This document shows positions 15,914-22,843 of a DNA stretch of 64,000 bases, in pieces. The position numbers and the translations under genes are program-made. Every line of letters begins with the position of its first letter. The stretch's first letter is position 1. The notes beneath the pieces were generated by a model. That model made no database searches. It saw only the letters and a list, made by a program, of their open reading frames with translations, and was not told where the DNA came from. The DNA is from an uncultured Kocuria sp. (GTDB lineage Bacteria; Actinomycetota; Actinomycetes; Actinomycetales; Micrococcaceae), in assembly GCF_947500125.1 (NCBI RefSeq), contig NZ_CANMRA010000003.1, positions 168,204-232,203 on the forward strand, in the 5' to 3' direction.

Positions 15914-17710
15914 TCAGGCGAGGTCCTCGCGGAGCTGGGACAGGAGCACCCCCACCACGTCCGCCCCGCCGTCGGTCCCGGCATGCAGCCGGGCGACCTC
16001 CGCGCCGTGCAGCGCCCCGACGGCGTAACGGTCCTCCCCCGTGCGCCGGAGGGCCCGCGCGGTGTCCGCGAGCCACCGCTCCAGCACCGCGGCGTCCATG
16101 ATCCGGCCCAGCTCGTCCTGGTAGTCCTCCGCGTCCCGGGCCGCCCGCCGCAGCTGCTTGCCCGGCCGCATCCCGGTCCGGTCCAGGACGGCGTCGACGT
16201 AGCGCACGCGTTTGACCGCCTTGCGGACGTCGTGCAGGTGCTCCAGCCGCTGCTGCCCGCCGGTCTCGCCGTCCTGCTCCGTCCCACCGGCCTGCTCCGT
16301 CCCGCCGGCCTGCTCCTTCCCACCGGCCTGCTCCGTCCCGCCGTCCTGCTCCGCATCCGCGACGCGCTCGGCCACGCGCACCACCTTTCCCAGCGCCCGG
16401 TGCACCAGCGCGTCGGAGACCTCGCGCCCCGAGAGCCGGGCGCAGTCCTCGGTCACGGGCGGAGCCGCCGCGAAGTCCTGGACGTCCGCCAGGAGCCGCA
16501 GGTGCTCCTGGCCGGTCACCTGCCGGCGCACCCTCCCGGCGGCCGTCCGTGCCTGCTCCTCCGCCCGCCGCTGCAGGCTCTCCGCCGCGGCCGGCTCCAC
16601 CCGGCCGTCGAGCTCCGCCACGCGCCCGGCCAGCAGCTCCGCGGTGACCTCCGCGTCCCGCGCCCCGGACAGGGCACGGGCGAGCCGGCGCAGCCTGGCG
16701 TCCAGCTCCTCCGCCGCCTCGCCGTCGAGCAACGGCGCGGCCGCCTTGAGGACGCTGCGCAGCGAGCGGGAGGTCACGCGCATCTGGTGCACCGCGTCCG
16801 GCACGTCGAGGCGGACCTTGAAGTCCCAGAGCACCAGCTGCTCCGCGAGCTCCCCGAGCACGGCCCGCAGCACCTCCGGCCCGGGCTCCCCGCCCGCTTT
16901 CTTCCCCTTCTTCTTCCCGTTCTTCTTCCCGTTCCTCTTCTTGGACTTCTTCCCCGTGTCCTCGTCCTTCTTCTTCCCCGTCTTCTGGTCCTTCTTCCCC
17001 TTCTGCCCGGCGTTCTCCGCCTTCTCGCCCTGCTTGCCCTTCTTGCCCTGCTTCTGCTGCGTCGGGGCCGCCTCCACCGGGGTGTCGCCGTCCTCCTCGC
17101 CGAGGGCACGGGCGATCTTCGCCCGGGAGGTGGACGGCTTCCCGCCGGCGGCGAGGACCACGGCCTCGACCGCGGCGAAGATCTGCTCCTGGCGCTCCTC
17201 GGGGACCGTGCCGTCGAGGATCTCGACCTCCCACTCCGACCAGGACCGTGCCGTGCCGGTGCGCTCGTCGACGGCATCGACCACGTCCACGGCGAGCTCG
17301 GCGACCTCCGCCCCCGTGCTGTCACTGATCATGCGCACCTGCCGGACGGTGCGCAGCGTCGCGACGGGCCGCAGCTCCTGGCCGCCGGTCAGCCCGGCGA
17401 GGAGGTTGCGCACGGACGCGGGCATCCGGTCCGGCGTGCGCAGCAGGGGTACCTGCAGCTCGTGGCGCCCGCCCGGGCCGTCGAACTTCACGTGCCACCC
17501 GTCGTCGGCCCCGCCCCGGCGCCGGCGCAGCGCGACCAGCCGCCGGCCCAGGGCCATGTCCGGGGTGTCGTGGTAGACGGCCTCCATGCGGTGCTCCACG
17601 GGGTCCGCCGAGACCGTGCCCCCCTCCAGTCCGCTCCAGTCCACGCGGGCCTCGGCGCCCTCCGGGAACTCGTACTTGCGCTCGACCTCGCGCTGGGCGA
17701 CGGCGGTCAT
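15914..17710 (-). CDS. CYTH-CHAD domain protein with lysine-rich linker (polyphosphate-associated)
   Basis: A 598-residue protein. The CYTH domain (about residues 5-210) has the metal/phosphate motif EVERKYEF and further acidic and basic strands such as WSEWEVEI. CYTH domains bind or hydrolyse triphosphate compounds. A linker (about 216-275) is dominated by Gly-Lys-Lys and similar pairs. The CHAD domain (about 280-598) is helical, with conserved His and Arg residues (VHQMRVTSRSLRSVL; LHDVRKAVKRVRYVDAVL); CHAD domains bind polyphosphate. A second low-complexity insert (repeats of GGTEQA) sits inside CHAD. ATG 17710 has AGGAGG upstream. CYTH-CHAD fusions are common in actinobacteria; the size and charge of the linker are unusual. 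Confidence 0.9.
   Translation of the reverse strand: MTAVAQREVERKYEFPEGAEARVDWSGLEGGTVSADPVEHRMEAVYHDTPDMALGRRLVALRRRRGGADDGWHVKFDGPGGRHELQVPLLRTPDRMPASVRNLLAGLTGGQELRPVATLRTVRQVRMISDSTGAEVAELAVDVVDAVDERTGTARSWSEWEVEILDGTVPEERQEQIFAAVEAVVLAAGGKPSTSRAKIARALGEEDGDTPVEAAPTQQKQGKKGKQGEKAENAGQKGKKDQKTGKKKDEDTGKKSKKRNGKKNGKKKGKKAGGEPGPEVLRAVLGELAEQLVLWDFKVRLDVPDAVHQMRVTSRSLRSVLKAAAPLLDGEAAEELDARLRRLARALSGARDAEVTAELLAGRVAELDGRVEPAAAESLQRRAEEQARTAAGRVRRQVTGQEHLRLLADVQDFAAAPPVTEDCARLSGREVSDALVHRALGKVVRVAERVADAEQDGGTEQAGGKEQAGGTEQAGGTEQDGETGGQQRLEHLHDVRKAVKRVRYVDAVLDRTGMRPGKQLRRAARDAEDYQDELGRIMDAAVLERWLADTARALRRTGEDRYAVGALHGAEVARLHAGTDGGADVVGVLLSQLREDLA
16271..16354. repeat. 18-bp in-frame tandem repeat in the CHAD gene
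   Basis: About four and a half copies of an 18-base unit like GCCGGCCTGCTCCGTCCC. On the minus strand they encode GG[TK]EQA hexads. One copy has Lys in place of Thr. Confidence 0.85.
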
Positions 17711-17802
17711 GGGTGTCCTCCTGGTCGGGGCCACCGGCCGCCGGTTCCGGCGGCCGGCCGTTGCGGCGATGATACCGGGACGGCGCGCGGCCCCCGGCAA
17801 CG

Positions 17803-17842
17803 CGAACCGCCGCACGTTCCCGGGGGAGCGTGCGGCGGTTCG
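17803..17842 (-). terminator. Terminator hairpin of the 17879-18787 gene
   Basis: A perfect 14-bp inverted repeat, CGAACCGCCGCACG and its complement, with a 12-nt loop. It lies 36 bases beyond the stop of the membrane-protein gene and before the CYTH-CHAD gene on the same strand. Confidence 0.75.
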
Positions 17843-17878
17843 TGCGGCCCGGTCCCCCGGGCCGCGCGGTGTGTTCGG

Positions 17879-18787
17879 TCAGGCGCGGCGGCGCTTGAGG
17901 ACGTCGTCGAGGTCGAGGGCGGCGCGGCCCTGCTCCTCGCCCGTGCGCACGGCGTCCTTGAGGCTCGCGGAGCGGGCGGTGGGCTGCTCCGGCACCGCAA
18001 GGGGCTCCGGCTCCGGACGCTGGACCACGGGGGCCTCGGCGTACGTCGGCCGCGGCACGGGGACCGGTTCCCAGGTCCGGCCCGGCGCCGCGGCGGCGGC
18101 CTCACGGGCCACGCGGAGCGCCTCGGCCCGGAGCTCCTCGACCGTGAAGGCCGGCGCGGCGGGAGCGCTGGGCTGCTCGCCGGCGGCGGGGAGGTCGAGG
18201 TCCTCGGCGGCCAGGCGCGACTGCTCGCGGACCTCCTCGGCCACGGCGTGCTCGTTGTCGAACAGGGCGACGTCCTCCCGGGGGGCGTGCGGCTCCTCCG
18301 CCGGCGCCCGGACCGCCGGACGCGCGGCGCGGCGGGCGGCCCGGTCCTGGACGGCCAGGTAGCGCAGGGCCAGGACGGAACCGGCGCCGAGCAGCAGCAG
18401 GAACACGGGCCAGGGCCAGCTCACCGCGGCGGAGAACGGCGCGAGGACGGCAGTGACCAGTCCGGCCAGGAGGGCGGCGCCCCCGGCGAGGAGGATCCCG
18501 GCGCGGTCCCGCTTGATGTGCAGGGTCCCGGTGCCGGAGCGTCCGGGGTCGCCGTCGGCGGGCCGGGGGACGGTGTCGGTGGTCGCCATGATGTTCCTTC
18601 GTCGGCGGGACGCGGGTGAGGGCTGCTCGATGGGCGCGGAGAGGCGCTCCGGGGCGGGACCGGGGCCGTCCGTCTCGACCTGCGCCTCGACGGGGGCTTC
18701 CCGGCGGCGCTGCAGCCGAGGCGCGACCCAGAACAGCGAGAGCGCGCACACGACGGCCAGCACGGCCGAGCTGCTCACCCAGATCAT
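17879..18787 (-). CDS. Membrane protein of unknown function
   Basis: A 302-residue protein I do not recognise. There is one span at the very N-terminus (WVSSSAVLAVVCALSLFWVA) and a charged region up to about residue 75. A hydrophobic pair follows at about 95-140 (ILLAGGAALLAGLVTAVLAP and VFLLLLGAGSVLALRYLAV). The long, Ala/Glu/Pro-rich cytoplasmic part ends SLKDAVRTGEEQGRAALDLD and then LKRRRA. ATG 18787 follows GGCAGGACC. The frame stays open further upstream (to 18844), but the first span begins at this Met. It stands between the GNAT gene and the CYTH-CHAD gene, with hairpins on both sides. Confidence 0.7.
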   Translation of the reverse strand: MIWVSSSAVLAVVCALSLFWVAPRLQRRREAPVEAQVETDGPGPAPERLSAPIEQPSPASRRRRNIMATTDTVPRPADGDPGRSGTGTLHIKRDRAGILLAGGAALLAGLVTAVLAPFSAAVSWPWPVFLLLLGAGSVLALRYLAVQDRAARRAARPAVRAPAEEPHAPREDVALFDNEHAVAEEVREQSRLAAEDLDLPAAGEQPSAPAAPAFTVEELRAEALRVAREAAAAAPGRTWEPVPVPRPTYAEAPVVQRPEPEPLAVPEQPTARSASLKDAVRTGEEQGRAALDLDDVLKRRRA

Positions 18788-18833
18788 GGTCGCGGTCCTG
18801 CCTCTGTGGTCGCTGGATCGAGCGGACGTGAGC

Positions 18834-18854
18834 CGCCGGCGCACTGCGCCGGCG
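18834..18854. terminator. GC-rich palindrome after the GNAT gene
   Basis: CGCCGGCGCA and its complement separated by one base, so the real loop must open several pairs. It lies about 90 bases after the GNAT stop and 47 bases before ATG 18787. It is either a weak terminator or a leader structure of the next gene. Confidence 0.4.
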
Positions 18855-18942
18855 TGTCCGGGGCCCGGGCTCGGGCCGTGAGGAACAGCCTACTACCGCG
18901 GGGGCGCGCCTGTGGGTATCCCTGTGGACACGGCCGGTCCGG

Positions 18943-19575
18943 TCACTGCCACACGGCGGGCCGGTCCGATCCCGTGAACCGGCGGACGAGTCCCTCCGGG
19001 GCCTCGGGCGCGGTGAGCGCGAAGCTGCGGTGGTCCGTCCAGCGCCCGTCGATGTGCAGGAAGTCCTTGCGCAGGCCTTCGTCCCGGAACCCGAGCTTCT
19101 CCACCACCCGCAGGGACTTGGTGTTCTCCGGCCGGATGTTGATCTCCATCCGGTGCAGCCCGAGTCCCTCGAAGCAGTAGTCGGTGGCCATGGCCACCGC
19201 CATGGGGGCCACGCCGCGGCCCGCCTGCTCCCGGTCCACCCAGTAGCCCAGGGACGCGGACAGGAACGAGCCCCACGAGATCCCGGAGACGGTCAGCTGG
19301 CCGACGAGACCGAACCGCTCCGTCCCCGGGACCCGCTCCGTGATCAGGAAGGGCAGTGCCGTGCCCTGCCGTGCCTGCTGGTCGAGGGTCCGCACGAACT
19401 GCCCGAACGTGGGCGGCCGCCCGCCGGGTGCGGGGTTCGTGGCCTCCCAGGGATCGAGCCAGTCCCGGTTGCGGGAGCGCACGGCGTCCCACTCCCGCCG
19501 GTCCCCCCGGGCCAGCGGGCGCAGCCGGAGCTCCCCCCAGGAGACGGTGACGGGCCACCGGAGCTGTCCGGCCAC
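18943..19575 (-). CDS. GNAT N-acetyltransferase (RimJ/RimL type)
   Basis: A 210-residue GNAT protein of the RimJ family, whose members acetylate ribosomal protein N-termini or small amines. It has GELRLRPLARGDRREWDAVR at the start and LGYWVDREQAGRGVAPMAVA as the acetyl-CoA loop. HRMEINIRPENTKSLRVVEK, then LGFRDEGLRKDFLHIDGRW, is typical of RimJ. GTG 19575 is used because it follows the galU stop by 14 bases; the frame is open to 19635, inside galU. Gene order suggests cotranscription with galU, but no functional link follows from this. The acceptor protein is not known. Confidence 0.85.
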   Translation of the reverse strand: MAGQLRWPVTVSWGELRLRPLARGDRREWDAVRSRNRDWLDPWEATNPAPGGRPPTFGQFVRTLDQQARQGTALPFLITERVPGTERFGLVGQLTVSGISWGSFLSASLGYWVDREQAGRGVAPMAVAMATDYCFEGLGLHRMEINIRPENTKSLRVVEKLGFRDEGLRKDFLHIDGRWTDHRSFALTAPEAPEGLVRRFTGSDRPAVWQ

Positions 19576-19589
19576 GGGAGCGAGGCCTC

Positions 19590-20504
19590 TCAGCCGACCG
19601 GCAGGGTCCGGGTGTACTCCCTGAGCCACTCGCACAGCTCGGGCCCGAGGTCCTCGCGCTCCGAGGCCAGGATGATGTTGGCCTTCAGGTAGCTGAGCTT
19701 GTCACCGGTGTCGTAGCGGCGGCCCTTGAAGACCACGCCGTAGACCCCGCCGCCCTCGCCCTCGCGCTGGGCGAGGGTCTGCAGCGCGTCGGTGAGCTGG
19801 ATCTCGTTCCCGCGCCCGGGGGCGGTGTTCTCGAGCACCTCGAACACCTCCGGGGGCAGCACGTAGCGGCCGATGATGGCCAGGTTGGAGGGGGCCTCCT
19901 CCGGGGACGGCTTCTCGACGAGCCCGTTGATCCGCACGTAGTCCTCGCCCTCGACCGCGGTGACGTCCGCGCAGCCGTAGGAGCCGATCTGATCCTGCGG
20001 GACCTCCATGAGCGCGACGACGGAGCCGCCGGTGCGCTCCTGCACCGCGATCATCTCGGTGAGCAGGGAGTCCCGCGCGTCGATGAGGTCGTCGCCGAGC
20101 AGCACGGCGAAGGGCTCGTCGCCGATGTGGATCTTGGCGCGCAGCACCGCGTGGCCCAGCCCCTTGGGGTCCGCCTGGCGCAGGTAGTGGATCTCGCCGA
20201 GCTCGGAGGCGTGCTCGACCTCCCGGAGCAGCTCGGTCTTGCCGGACTCCTCGAGCTGGTGCTCCAGGGCCGGCACGCGGTCGAAGTGATCCTCCAGCGC
20301 CCGCTTCGAGCGGCCGGTGATCATGAGGACGTCCTGGAGGCCGGCGTCGACCGCCTCCTGGACCACGTACTGGATGGCCGGGCGGTCCACGACCGGCAGC
20401 ATCTCCTTGGGCATGGCCTTCGTCGCGGGGAGGAACCGGGTGCCGAGCCCGGCGGCGGGGATGACGGCCTTCCGGACCGTCCGGGGGTTGCTGTTTCCAC
20501 TCAT
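19590..20504 (-). CDS. galU: UTP-glucose-1-phosphate uridylyltransferase
   Basis: A 304-residue GalU, making UDP-glucose from UTP and glucose-1-phosphate for envelope glycans and glycogen/trehalose precursors. It has the nucleotide-binding start KAVIPAAGLGTRFLPATKAM, KEMLPVVDRPAIQYVVQEA, FAVLLGDDLID and GLVEKPSPEEAPSNLAIIGR. ATG 20504 is preceded by TAGCCT at 6 nt, so the mRNA is probably leaderless. It is divergent from the cyclo-ligase gene. Confidence 0.96.
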   Translation of the reverse strand: MSGNSNPRTVRKAVIPAAGLGTRFLPATKAMPKEMLPVVDRPAIQYVVQEAVDAGLQDVLMITGRSKRALEDHFDRVPALEHQLEESGKTELLREVEHASELGEIHYLRQADPKGLGHAVLRAKIHIGDEPFAVLLGDDLIDARDSLLTEMIAVQERTGGSVVALMEVPQDQIGSYGCADVTAVEGEDYVRINGLVEKPSPEEAPSNLAIIGRYVLPPEVFEVLENTAPGRGNEIQLTDALQTLAQREGEGGGVYGVVFKGRRYDTGDKLSYLKANIILASEREDLGPELCEWLREYTRTLPVG

Positions 20505-20510
20505 GGGCTC

Positions 20511-20516
20511 AGGCTA
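20511..20516 (-). promoter_or_regulatory. -10 box of galU (leaderless candidate)
   Basis: TAGCCT on the minus strand, then GAGCCC (6 nt), then ATG 20504. Confidence 0.55.
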
Positions 20517-20559
20517 ACGGATCGGGGACGCGGGCCAGCGGATTCCCGGCCGGGCACGG

Positions 20560-20588
20560 TTGATCGCCACGGCGGCCACGGCTAGCCT
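20560..20588 (+). promoter_or_regulatory. Promoter of the 5-formyl-THF cyclo-ligase gene
   Basis: TTGATC, a 17-nt spacer and TAGCCT. Transcription would begin near 20595 and give a leader of about 70 nt with a CAGGAG site before ATG 20666. Confidence 0.6.
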
Positions 20589-20665
20589 CGCACCACCGGC
20601 CCGGGAGGGCCGGCGCGTCCGGGGCGCCTCCCCGGCCCGAGCGCCGGACAGGAGCGGACACGACG

Positions 20666-21307
20666 ATGACCGATCCCGGTGCCCCCGCCGAGGCGAAGGC
20701 GCGGCTGCGCCGCGAGCTGCGGGCCGCCCGTGCGCGACGTTCCCGGGCCGCCCGGGAGCACGCCGCTGTGGGGTTCGGCCGGCACCTCGCGGAGCTGCTC
20801 GCCGACCGCCCGCACCTCGATGTCGCCGCGTACCTCCCGCTGCCCACCGAACCGCCCCTCGAGCCCGCCCTGGTCACCGCCCACCACCGCGGCCACCGGA
20901 TCTGGGTGCCCGTGTGCGAGCCCGGGCGCCGGCTCTCGTGGGCGCGGTGGTCGCCCGGCACCCCCGAGCGCAGCGGGGGCGCCGGTGGACTGCGCGAGCC
21001 CGTCGGCTCCCGCCACGGCGCCGAGATCATGCACTCCGTGGGCCTGCTGCTCGTGCCCGCGCTCGCCGTGGCGCCCGACGGCGCCCGACTGGGCTTCGGC
21101 GGCGGCTACTACGACCGCTTCCTGGCGACGCTGCCCCGCACGGCCCACCCGGAGCTGCGCACCGCGGTGTGCGTCTTCGCCGACGAGGTCCTCCCCGCCG
21201 GGACCGTGCCCGTCGAGGAGCTCGACGCCCCCGTGCCGCTGGCCCTCACCGAGAACGGGCCCGTGCGCCTGGACGGACCCGCAGGCTCCGCCCCGGGAAC
21301 GCGGTAG
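20666..21307 (+). CDS. 5-formyltetrahydrofolate cyclo-ligase
   Basis: A 213-residue MTHFS family enzyme, which returns 5-formyl-THF to 5,10-methenyl-THF in folate metabolism. Motifs are the basic N-terminus (EAKARLRRELRAARARR), LPTEPPLEPAL with RIWVPVCEPGRRLSW, and the active-site segment VPALAVAPDGARLGFGGGYYDRFL. ATG 21021, inside the gene, is not used. CAGGAGCGG precedes ATG 20666. The TAG stop forms the first half of the -10 of the next gene. Confidence 0.93.
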   Translation: MTDPGAPAEAKARLRRELRAARARRSRAAREHAAVGFGRHLAELLADRPHLDVAAYLPLPTEPPLEPALVTAHHRGHRIWVPVCEPGRRLSWARWSPGTPERSGGAGGLREPVGSRHGAEIMHSVGLLLVPALAVAPDGARLGFGGGYYDRFLATLPRTAHPELRTAVCVFADEVLPAGTVPVEELDAPVPLALTENGPVRLDGPAGSAPGTR

Positions 21308-21310
21308 AAT
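21305..21310 (+). promoter_or_regulatory. -10 box of fmdB overlapping the previous stop codon
   Basis: TAGAAT, whose TAG is the stop codon of the cyclo-ligase gene. Transcription should start near 21317, at the base of the leader hairpin. Confidence 0.5.
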
Positions 21311-21315
21311 CAGCA

Positions 21316-21353
21316 GTCGACCCCTTCGAGTGCCAGAGAGCGCACTCGTCGAC
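21316..21353 (+). promoter_or_regulatory. Leader hairpin upstream of fmdB
   Basis: Nested inverted repeat. The outer GTCGA (21316-21320) pairs with TCGAC (21349-21353) and the inner CGAGTGC (21327-21333) pairs with GCACTCG (21342-21348). It ends 7 bases before the AGGAGG site of fmdB (21360-21365) and could affect its access. Confidence 0.5.
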
Positions 21354-21370
21354 CCTTCCCAGGAGGACCC

Positions 21371-21721
21371 ATGCCCGTCTACGCCTACGCCTGCAAGGAC
21401 TGCGGCCACGCGTTCGACATCCGCCAGTCGTTCAGCGAGGACGCCCTGACCGTCTGCCCGGAGTGCGACGGGGGCCTGCGCAAGAAGTTCAACACGGTGG
21501 GCGTGGTGTTCAAGGGCTCCGGCTTCTACCGCAACGACTCGCGCTCCGGCGGCACGGACTCCGGCGCCTCTTCCTCTTCCTCCGCCGAGACCGCACCGGC
21601 TGCGACGTCCACGGCGGCCGCGACCCCGGCGACCGCCGGCGCGTCATCGTCCGCCTCCTCGTCCTCGTCCGCCTCCTCGTCCTCGTCCGCCTCCTCGTCG
21701 ACGGGCGGATCCTCCGACTGA
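21371..21721 (+). CDS. FmdB family zinc-ribbon protein with serine-rich tail
   Basis: A 116-residue FmdB-type small regulatory protein. The zinc ribbon is MPVYAYACKDCGHAFDIRQ and then TVCPECDGGLRKKFN, with four Cys in two CxxC pairs. GVVFKGSGFYRNDSR is the usual end of the core, at about residue 60. The rest is a Ser/Ala/Thr tail made partly from an 18-bp repeat, with runs of serine. FmdB proteins are widespread and their role is poorly known. ATG 21371 has AGGAGG upstream. It follows the cyclo-ligase gene, a pairing I recall as common in actinobacteria. Confidence 0.9.
   Translation: MPVYAYACKDCGHAFDIRQSFSEDALTVCPECDGGLRKKFNTVGVVFKGSGFYRNDSRSGGTDSGASSSSSAETAPAATSTAAATPATAGASSSASSSSSASSSSSASSSTGGSSD
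21644..21697. repeat. 18-bp in-frame tandem repeat in the FmdB tail
   Basis: Three 18-base units, TCCTCGTCCGCCTCCTCG with one variant base in the first copy, encoding SSSASS hexads. Confidence 0.85.
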
Positions 21722-21839
21722 GACGGTCCCCGGACGCCGTCCCGGCGTCCGGACTGCACAGCGCTGCTCCTCCCCGGCGGCGGTCCCCGCCCCTCCCCGG
21801 GCGGCCCCGGCGCACCGGCGGGCCGGCACGCCCGCGCCG

Positions 21840-21845
21840 TAGTGT
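21840..21845 (+). promoter_or_regulatory. -10 box of the SAF-domain gene (leaderless candidate)
   Basis: TAGTGT, then GCGGCGC (7 nt), then ATG 21853. Confidence 0.5.
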
Positions 21846-21852
21846 GCGGCGC

Positions 21853-22569
21853 ATGAGCCGACGCCCCCGGACCGTCCGACGCCGCTATCCGCTGTCCCTG
21901 CGCCTGCGCTCGGTCGTGTCCCGGCGCCGGCGGCTGGTGGCCTCGCTGCTCCTCGGCCTCGCCGTCGGTCTGGTCCTCCTGCGGCTCGGCCCGCCCCAGA
22001 CCAGGACGCTGCCGGTGGTCACCGCCGCCGAGGCGCTGCCCGCCGGCGCGGTGGTCGCCCCCGAGCAGCTCGCGGTGGCCGCCTATCCGCACGGGCTGGC
22101 GCCGGAGGGTGCCGTCGCCGATCCCGCGGAGCTGTCCGGGCGCGTCCTCGCGGGCGCCGTGGGCCCGGGGCAGCCGCTGACGGAGACCGCGCTCGTGGGA
22201 CCGGGCCTGCTGACCGGGCAGGCCGAGGGCGTCACGGCGGTGACCCTGCGCATCGACGATCCCGGCGTGCTGCGGCACGTGCGCGCGGGCGACCACGTGG
22301 ACGTCGTCCACCTGCCCGACGGCGCCGCGCCGGGCGAGCGCCACGTCCTGGGCCGGGGCCTGCCCGTGCTGTGGGTGTCCTCAGGGGGCCCCGGCGGGGA
22401 CAGCGGCCTGCTCGCGGGACCCGCGGCGCCCGAGGAGGAGGGGCTGCTGGTGGTGGGGGCCCCGCACGAGGGTTCCGCGCAGCTCGCCGGCGCCGGGGGC
22501 ACCGGGCGCACCACCGTGGTCCTCGTCCCCGCGCCGATCAGCCCCAGTGCGGAGGCCGCTGCGCCCTGA
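21853..22569 (+). CDS. SAF domain protein, CpaB/RcpC-like
   Basis: A 238-residue membrane-anchored protein. It has a strongly basic N-terminus (MSRRPRTVRRRYPLSLRLR) and one span (about residues 31-50). A SAF domain of about 65 residues follows (LPVVTAAEALPAGAVVAPEQ and onward, LSGRVLAGAVGPGQPLTETA). A RcpC-like region comes next, including LRIDDPGVLRHVRAGDHVDV. Such proteins help assemble Flp pili (CpaB), but no other pilus gene is in view. The actinobacterial stand-alone form is of unknown use. The 3' end overlaps the small convergent gene at 22538-22843 by 32 bases. Confidence 0.8.
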   Translation: MSRRPRTVRRRYPLSLRLRSVVSRRRRLVASLLLGLAVGLVLLRLGPPQTRTLPVVTAAEALPAGAVVAPEQLAVAAYPHGLAPEGAVADPAELSGRVLAGAVGPGQPLTETALVGPGLLTGQAEGVTAVTLRIDDPGVLRHVRAGDHVDVVHLPDGAAPGERHVLGRGLPVLWVSSGGPGGDSGLLAGPAAPEEEGLLVVGAPHEGSAQLAGAGGTGRTTVVLVPAPISPSAEAAAP

Positions 22570-22843
22570 GCCACTCCTCGTGCTCCCGTTCCCGCGGCCC
22601 CTCCGCCGCCTCCTCGTCCGTCCCGGGCGCCCGCCCGTCCAGGCCGGGCAGGCGCGGCTCCGCCCCGGTGAAGGTGCCACCGGTGGCCCGCCGCGGCCCG
22701 CGCCGGCGGGGGCGCGGGACCGCGGGCGCGTCCTGCCGCGGCGTCGGGTCCGGCTCGGCCGGCACGGGGGCCCCGCCGAGCGTCGGACCCGGCTCCCCCG
22801 GCACGGGTCCCCTGCTGCGCGTCGGGTCCGGCTCAGCCGGCAC
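22538..22843 (-). CDS. Small acidic hypothetical protein ending in PPHWG
   Basis: A 101-residue protein. The first half is low complexity Pro/Gly (GPVPGEPGPTLGG and PVPAEPDPTPRQ) encoded by about 40-bp tandem repeats (about 22743-22845). The second half is charged (RRRGPRRATGG, then EEAAEGPREREHEEWL) and ends RAQRPPHWG. I recall short actinobacterial proteins with the same charged helix and PPHW ending, so the gene is probably real. Its start overlaps the end of the helicase-like gene by 11 bases, pointing to coupling. No function can be given. Confidence 0.55.
   Translation of the reverse strand: MPAEPDPTRSRGPVPGEPGPTLGGAPVPAEPDPTPRQDAPAVPRPRRRGPRRATGGTFTGAEPRLPGLDGRAPGTDEEAAEGPREREHEEWLRAQRPPHWG

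Noticed and set aside
18834..18854. Operator palindrome for the membrane-protein gene
   Set aside because: The palindrome is pure GC with a one-base centre and could arise by chance in this composition. No promoter is clearly placed around it.
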